DNA of 64,000 bases from Adiantum capillus-veneris. Its lineage: Eukaryota > Streptophyta > Polypodiopsida > Polypodiales > Pteridaceae. The translations under genes were made by a program, and so were the position numbers. Where the stretch lies: the NCBI GenBank assembly GCA_014529385.2, contig CM043970.1:44916279-44980278 (forward strand). The letters run 5' to 3'. Of the stretch, positions 58,141-64,000 are shown one piece after another. Each line of letters opens with the position of its first letter. The first letter of the stretch is position 1. Below the pieces are notes generated by a model that made no database searches, had not been told where the DNA came from, and saw nothing but the letters and a program-made list of their open reading frames with translations.

Positions 58141-60240
58141 CAAGAGAAAATAGGTTGTAAGAAAAAAACTTATCTTTTATGGGGAAGGAAGTGACGGTTT
58201 CAATGGTGTCTTGTTCATTGATGATAGCGATTTGGAGCTAAAGATGGTTCTAAACCACCCCTCCGGAAGAGTCCTTAGTGTTAGAATCAGATGGGACAAT
58301 CAACCTATCACCATAGTAAACATTTATGGCCCTTGCAACAGAAAGGATAGACATAAACTATGGATGTAGCTCAGGGATTCTCCGATTGAAGGGGAGTGGT
58401 TGATGGTTGGAGATTTCAATATGGTCAAGAAAAGCAAGGACATGACAGGCTCCGCCAATATACTGATTGGCTCAGAAATAAATGGCTGAGCTTATGTGAG
58501 AAGTGGGCTATGATTGAATTGTGGGAAGTGGGCCCATGGAACAACATGCCTGGATTCACCTACACAAGCCTTCAGTATGCCCGCACTGCCTCCCGACTGG
58601 ACAAGTCCTACTGCTCCCATCAAGCTGACTGGATCTCATCGACATTAGAGGTGAGGGTAATCTCAACAAAAAGCCTCTCCGATCACATGTCACTACACTT
58701 ACAACTCAAGAAAGATAAAGGGGAGGGGCAATCCCCGAGAGGGGAGAAAAAGATTATGGTTTCAGGGACACACCTGTTCAAAGACCCTCTCTTTAGAAGC
58801 ATCACCAAGAAAACATTGGGAAAGCTCAAGAAAGATGTGGGGATGAATAAACCTAGTGCTTGGAATATATTTGTGCGGAGTGTACAAAAAGCTATCAAAA
58901 CTTTGGGTCGTCGGGTTAAAAAAGCCAATGAGGCACATATCAAACATCTTACAGAGGAGGTAGCGCAATTAGCCTCTAGGAAGGCTGCCAGATTGGCTAC
59001 CGAGGATGAGCACAAGAGATGGCTTGAAGCTAAGTCTCACATGGCCAACGAACAGCTGGAGGAAATCAAGAAGGCGAGATTGCTCTCTAGGGAAACTTTC
59101 CTTCAACCAGATCTTCTAACCAAGCACATTTTTCTAGGGCTCTCAAAGTGAGGAAGAGTCGAGGCCGCGTGAAAGTGCTCAACGATGAGAAAGGGAATAC
59201 ATTTCAAAACCAAGATGAGATGGCTGGACTTATGCTCAATCTTTACTTGGGAGTGTGGAAAAGAAGGTTCTCAAGGAGGAAGCCAACCGCATGGAAATGG
59301 CCTTCTTTGAGGAGGAATGCTCAGCGGCACTAAACGCTCTTGGCAATGAAAAGTCCCTCGGTTGGGATGGACTCATGGCTGAATTCTTCAGGGAATTTTG
59401 GGATGATCCAAGGTTCTAGTCACAGAGATGGCCAATCAAGCTATTTCTGAAGAGTCGTTGGATGCAAGTGTTAAGAGAGGGCGTATAAAGCCCATCCCCA
59501 AACAGATCTGCTACTCTCAACTTAAACATTGGTGTCCCATTACGATGATGTCAGTAGCATATAAAATTATTGCCAAGGCAATAGCTCTGAGCCTTGCCAC
59601 CTTCTTGAGTTGGATAATCTCTCCCCATCAATCACCCGTTCATTAAAGGGAGATCTATTTATGACAATATCTTGGCAGTAATGGTAGGAATAGAGTATGC
59701 ATTCTTCTCCAAGCAAGAGTGCATCTTGCTGTAGCTGGACCTCGACAAAGCCTACGATAGAATAGAATGGTTCTATATAGAAGAATTCATGGGAGCTTTG
59801 GGCTTTGGGCATTGCCTTTGTCGCCTCATATACACACTAGGCACTGGCAGCCATTCAGAGCTCCTCTTTCATGATAGAATTGTGGGCTCTTTTGAGGTTA
59901 AAAGTTCTATTAAGCAAGGATGTCCCTTGGCCCCCTTGCTTTTCGCCATCGGGTCGCATCCTCTCATTACGATGCTCGAAGCCAGTGCTACGTGGAGAGA
60001 GATTCACGGTTTGACATTACGCGGAAATGACCAGCTACTAGCCAAAATTTTTGCAGATGATTCACTCATGTTCTTGAAGGTGTGCCCTCGAGTTTTCAGG
60101 AGAGCTCTAGAGATTGTGCAAACATTTTCCGTGGCATCGGGATCCAAGTGCAATATAGAGAAGTCCAGACTTATCTCCCAGTCGGAGAACAGAGTTCTTT
60201 TGACCCTACAGTACGGACAGGATCTAGATTATCTCAAAAA
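58141..60240 (+). pseudogene. LINE ORF2 5' part: AP endonuclease and RT palm, inverted
   Basis: An endonuclease C-terminal half is visible: HPSGRVLSVRIRWDNQPITI, VNIYGP, then EGEWLMVGDFNMV, with SDHMSLHLQLKK near 58680. A coiled linker follows (58800-59150). RT blocks are NEKSLGWDGLMAEFF (59345), DLDKAYDRIEWFYIE (about 59740), SIKQGCPLAPLLFAIGSHPL (about 59910) and the active site FADDSLMFLK (60050). Many stops and frameshifts are present. The N-terminus of the endonuclease is missing at the 58140 junction. The final residues before the stop are target sequence. Confidence 0.85.
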
Positions 60241-60260
60241 CAAGAAGCCTCCTTTCTAAA

Positions 60261-60547
60261 GCTATGGTCACGTGAGGACTAGTTTTCAATAAGTTGAGCC
60301 GACAATGTCTGATGTGAAATAGATTTTTTGCAGCAGTCTACCGGCTTCGTAGGCTAACTATGCCTTTTTCAGTATAGTTGGAAAACTAAGCCTCTCGCTT
60401 GCCGGTTAACCCCCTGTTTCTCTCTCCTCATTGTGCCTCACCGTGTCTCTCACTACATGCATTTTCTCGTCGCCTTCTGACCTACCATACTTGCCATCAT
60501 GAGGCCTGTTGAGGCTTACATATAACTAAGCATTGCATGACCATGCC
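60261..60547. mobile_element. 287 bp MITE-like insert
   Basis: It is flanked by CTAAA (60256-60260 and 60548-60552). Its ends are imperfect inverted repeats (GCTATGGTCA and GGCATGGTCA read inwards). The related uninterrupted repeat at 34032-34060 has the joined site with a single CTAAA. No coding capacity and no superfamily assignment. Confidence 0.5.
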
Positions 60548-61172
60548 CTAAAAGAAATGCTAGAAGTTTCGAACACTGGATTTTCTCGTGACTTCATATC
60601 CTAAAGGCAATACAATATTCTACTTGTCACGCTCAACAACAAGCTATACTATTCCATGACTCTATCGATAACTACCTTTGCCAAGATGTGCCAATTATTG
60701 GTTCATCTATGGTCATTCAAATGTGGTCTAAAACAAAGCATATGGTCTAAAAGGAAGGTTAGAAGTGTCACACAATGACGCGTCACGTGGCTTTTTTTCC
60801 CCTAATTGGGACTCCCAAGTCTCAGAAATGGCTGGGACTGCCAAATACAACCAAGTATGGCTCCACAAATGCGTACAATGGCAGTTTCCACAAGTAACGT
60901 ACAATCCAGCAGACAATGCGCTCAAATAGGCGCCAAGTAATGCATACCCACAACAACTGCAAGTGACAGCACTGCTAGTATATCACTGTACTCCAGCTAC
61001 GTGTACCTGTGTGAATCACTTGTACCTGTACCTGTCCCTGTAACCTATAACCTGTAATCTGCAACCTGCAACCTGCAACCTGCAACCTGTAACCTGTAAT
61101 CCCCAATCTCGAAGCTCGAAGCTCGAAGCAGAAGGTACTCGAAGAAGATCCTCCGTGGGGGCGCCAAAAGAA

Positions 61173-62313
61173 TGTGAGCGGGATGAAAACACACACAGCG
61201 CCTCTATAACGACCTGACACACACTCTTGGGAAGATACACACACACTATGGGGCACCACTCGGCTTACACAACACACCTGGCCGAGACAGGGAACACACC
61301 TATGGAGTGAGAGGAGAGAGACGATCCGTTTACCCACTCCACACAGAGAGATACACACACACACACACCAGAAAAACTCAGCTCAAAAGGGGAGAATTTC
61401 TGATGTTTAGATACAAATGAGCTTGGGCCAACACCAATGGGGCAAATAGCTCACACAATATGGGTAAAATAAGCCAGATGCAATCACAAACTGGAGCAGA
61501 AGCTTCGATCATAGGAGAAACTTACACAGCAAAAACAGAAGAAAAAGAGTGAGTAATTTGGCAAAATGGACAGCGCCATCGCATCCGGAACGGCCCAAAA
61601 CCCCGTTCTACAATGTCAAAGTGCTCAAATCCAACCTCGGATGAGCAGTTTACGGCCAAAACAGGCTCCAAAAACCCAAAAAACACAACTGCGGCTGTCC
61701 CTCCTCTCTTCTCCACGTTTTTTCTGGTATTCTCTCATTTTTTTCCGTTCTTACACTTAGCTTTATTAGTTGGGCACCCTTGGCCTTTTAGATGACCTCA
61801 AACGGACCCCGAACAGGCCAAAAACTGACCTCGCAGTGCATAGTTGTCACCTTTTTGCATCATCCGCACACTTGGCACTCATTTCTTTTCAATAATGTGT
61901 CTCGCAACCACGTGAAGTGGCCCCAAAAAGTGGTCCTAATGATGACCTTTCTGCATAACTCTCACAAGAAAACACCCACGTTGTGTCCGTCCTCATCCAC
62001 ATGCAAATATTGACCCCGTTCGCCCTCCTGACGCCACTAGATGCCATCTGACGCACCTACTTACCTCATGTCGTCGGCCCGCGGATAGCTTCCTCGAGAA
62101 GTTTCACGCGCTATAAACTCCTCATTATTGTAGAAAAAACATACTGGTACTGGTGATAGTGAAAATCGATGCACTATGTACATGTTGTCCTACCTGTACA
62201 CATGTGGGCCCCACGTAACCACCTGGCTCTGGAAAATGGGCAATTCTTTATTTGATGCACCATGCATGTGTATGTACATATGCGCAATCCCTTGCTCCAA
62301 AAAACTCCTAACA
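61173..62313 (-). repeat. LTR of the second gypsy lineage
   Basis: 1141 bp, colinear with both LTRs of the gag-only element (15719-16863 and 19452-20609) with scattered substitutions. Confidence 0.94.
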
Positions 62314-62333
62314 TAATTTGCCCCTCCCCTAGC
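62314..62333 (-). promoter_or_regulatory. Polypurine tract of the second gypsy lineage
   Basis: CTAGGGGAGGGGCAAATTA on the minus strand directly precedes the LTR start TGTTAGG. Confidence 0.85.
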
Positions 62334-62341
62334 CTGCTAGA

Positions 62342-64000
62342 TCATTCATGATCAGCTGCAGCAAAGAGAGATATGAGACTCGCCGCATCACAGGTCTCCT
62401 CATCCCTAACCAACACTACTTTATCCACAGACAGCTCATCTTGCTCCACCATCATCAATCTAGCATGATACAATTTAAGACGCAATCCATTTACCCTTGA
62501 CTTATGTAGAACACCATCCAGGTTAGCTAGCTGATATGTGCCATTTGGAAAACACTCCACTACCTTGAAAGGGCCTTCCCACTTAATTTGAAACTTCTTT
62601 TGGAAGGTGTTGTCCAGCTTACTGTTGTAGAGCAAAACCAAGTCATGTTTCTTGATACCCTTACTTTTGACCTTTTCATTTATCTTTGCCCTAAGCCTTA
62701 TCCTGCATCTGCCCATAATGCTCCAATGCGCTCATCCTATCCAACTGGACCTCTTGTAACTGCAAGAGCCTCTCTTTGAATGCATCACTAGGCGGCCCAG
62801 GCAACTTCTCTAACATCTTGACCGCAGGCAACTCTACCTCCATAGGCAATAGTGCTTCCTTTCCATACACCAAATGAAATGGAGTAAACCCTGTACCAGT
62901 CTTCACCGAAGTACGGTAAGCCCATAATGCACTAGGAAATTCCAAATCCCAATTCTTTTCTTGGTGCTCTGTCACTTTAGAAAGAATTTGTACCAACTCA
63001 CCATTGAATCTTTCATTTAAGCCATTACACTGCGAGTAATAAGGAGTGGTATGCTGGTGCCTAATCTTCATCTTTGTGCATAAGAAGTCTAGCAGTTTAG
63101 CTCTAAATCCTTGCCCCTTATCTGAAAGTAGCTCTAATGGCACCCCAAACTTGCAACATATTTCATCATATACAAATTTTGCCACATCCTTTGCAGTGAT
63201 CTGTTTTACTGCTATAGCCTGTGCCCATCTAGAGAGATAGTCCACTTCCGTCAAGATATAGCTTTTGCCCCTGCTTGTGATAGGTAACGGGCCTATTGCA
63301 TCAATCCCCCACTTTTCAAACACATCAAATGCCATAATGGTTTTTCGTAGCTCTGGCTTCAACACTCTCTTCCCAAATGCTTGACACCTATTGCAAGACC
63401 TACACCAATGGTGAACATCCTTGTGCAAACTAGGCCATACATACCCCTCTTGCAAAATATTATGCAAGGTGATCTTTAGAGCAAAATGCGCCTTCATGAT
63501 TCTCTTCCAACACTCTGTAAAGCTCCTCCCGCCAAGGTACATGTATCAACACGAGATCAGACCCTTTCATGTATAAGACATCACCAATCAATTTGTACTT
63601 GTATGCTCTACGCACAAAGCCATACTTCTCACACTTCTGAATCTCCTTTGGAATGATTCCTGTTAGCAAAAACTCCTCTTCTTGAGCCAAACTTTCCCGG
63701 CCATGATAAAGAGGTAAAGTGGTCCTCAACACCAATAGCTCCCCAATCATGCCTTGAGCTACTTCATGTGCCTCTCCATTTAGAGCACGTTCAATGTGTC
63801 TGATGATCCATGCTTCAAAATTTTTTAACAGGCCTTTAATTCTGAAGCACATTTCCTTCAATGAGGTGTTCTTGCTCTTCCACACATCCAGCACTTGCTT
63901 CACCACTAACAAGGCATCACCTTTTATGCTCAACCTTCGAACCCCATGCTTCAAACAAATGTGTTATCCGGCTTCCAGAGTAGCATATTCAGCCTCATTG
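62342..64000 (-). pseudogene. Gypsy pol fragment: RNase H and integrase, cut by the window edge
   Basis: Starting at the edge the frame reads NEAEYATLEAG, a stop (TAA near 63965), then KHGVRRLSIKGDALLVVKQV, an archaeal-type RNase H core as in Tat/Athila-like gypsy elements. The integrase zinc domain (LQEGYVWPSLHKDVHHWC, SCNRCQAFGK) lies in another frame after a shift near 63480. The core follows with D in WGIDAIGPLPI, D in LSDKGQGF and E in GLNERFNGEL. Then comes the C-terminal PFHLVYGKEALLP and, after a shift near 62700, KKHDLVLLYNSKL and KWEGPFKVVE (integrase C-terminal barrel). Two frameshifts and one stop make it inactive. RT and protease lie outside the window. Confidence 0.9.

Larger units (their letters stand above)
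35523..60240. mobile_element. LINE with 5' inversion (twin-primed), host of the nest
   Basis: Flanking target duplications ACAAGAAGCCTCC lie at 35510-35522 and 60240-60252. At the left end a T-rich tract (35525-35540) is the poly(A) tail of a minus-strand LINE, whose 3' part occupies 35541-36842 plus 57758-58140. At 58140/58141 the orientation switches. 58141-60240 then reads on the plus strand from the endonuclease to the RT palm and stops where the minus-strand part begins. The 5'-most piece lies at the junction and the internal breakpoint at the outer flank, the pattern expected for twin priming. A gypsy element (36843-57757) was later inserted in the 3' part. Confidence 0.8.
60803..64000 (-). 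mobile_element. Second gypsy lineage (helper of the gag-only family), partial, with LTR and leader
   Basis: On the minus strand from the right edge: RNase H and integrase, a polypurine tract (62314-62333), a 1.14 kb LTR (61173-62313), then, beyond the LTR, a TGGCGCC primer site and about 350 bp of leader (61172-60803) shared with the gag-only element. The LTR is thus internal to a pol-LTR-leader chain. This implies a tandem or recombinant array rather than a simple 3' end. The leader breaks off at about 60803 in the dispersed target repeat. Confidence 0.85.

Overview
This window looks like repeat-dominated nuclear DNA from a land plant. It holds plant-type CACTA (En/Spm) DNA transposons with Transpos_assoc/tnp2, DUF4218 and DUF4216 protein blocks, Ty1/copia and Ty3/gypsy LTR retrotransposons primed from initiator tRNA-Met, a plant-type LINE, and many long (GA)n/(CT)n/(GT)n microsatellites. 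I found no gene I would confidently call a host gene. The species cannot be fixed from the sequence alone.

Layout. 1-377 is the end of a CACTA element that runs off the left edge. 378-2438 is intergenic repeat. 2439-20637 is a composite CACTA region. It contains a tnpA-like gene (minus), a 1.4 kb array of palindromes, and a tnp2 transposase gene (plus). The tnp2 gene is split by a nearly intact copia element (6875-12439, target duplication TATGG), and the right subterminal region is split by a gag-only LTR retrotransposon (15719-20609, target duplication GCGG(T)). 20638-35500 is decayed sequence: unrecognised coding-like remnants, a worn LTR-flanked unit, a LINE tail fragment, microsatellites and unknown dispersed repeats.

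35523-60240 is a readable four-element nest. A LINE with a 5' inversion (target duplication ACAAGAAGCCTCC) is the oldest layer. A gypsy element sits inside it (36843-57757, duplication CTTAG). Inside the gypsy element lie a CACTA transposon in gag (39923-46494, duplication CAA) and a second copia element in the 3' LTR (51496-56922, duplication CTATC/CTGTC). 60241-60800 is target repeat carrying a 287 bp MITE-like insert. 60803-64000 is a second gypsy lineage (minus strand, entering from the right edge), whose LTR, polypurine tract and leader match those of the gag-only element, so the two look like an autonomous/non-autonomous pair.

How the parts work together. The copia and gypsy gag-pol genes would supply capsid, protease, integrase, reverse transcriptase and RNase H for their own LTRs, but every copy here has at least one break. 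The gag-only element would depend on pol from a relative such as the one at the right edge. The CACTA copies have complementary internal deletions: one keeps the N-terminal half of tnp2, the other the C-terminal half. Both are therefore expected to be non-autonomous.
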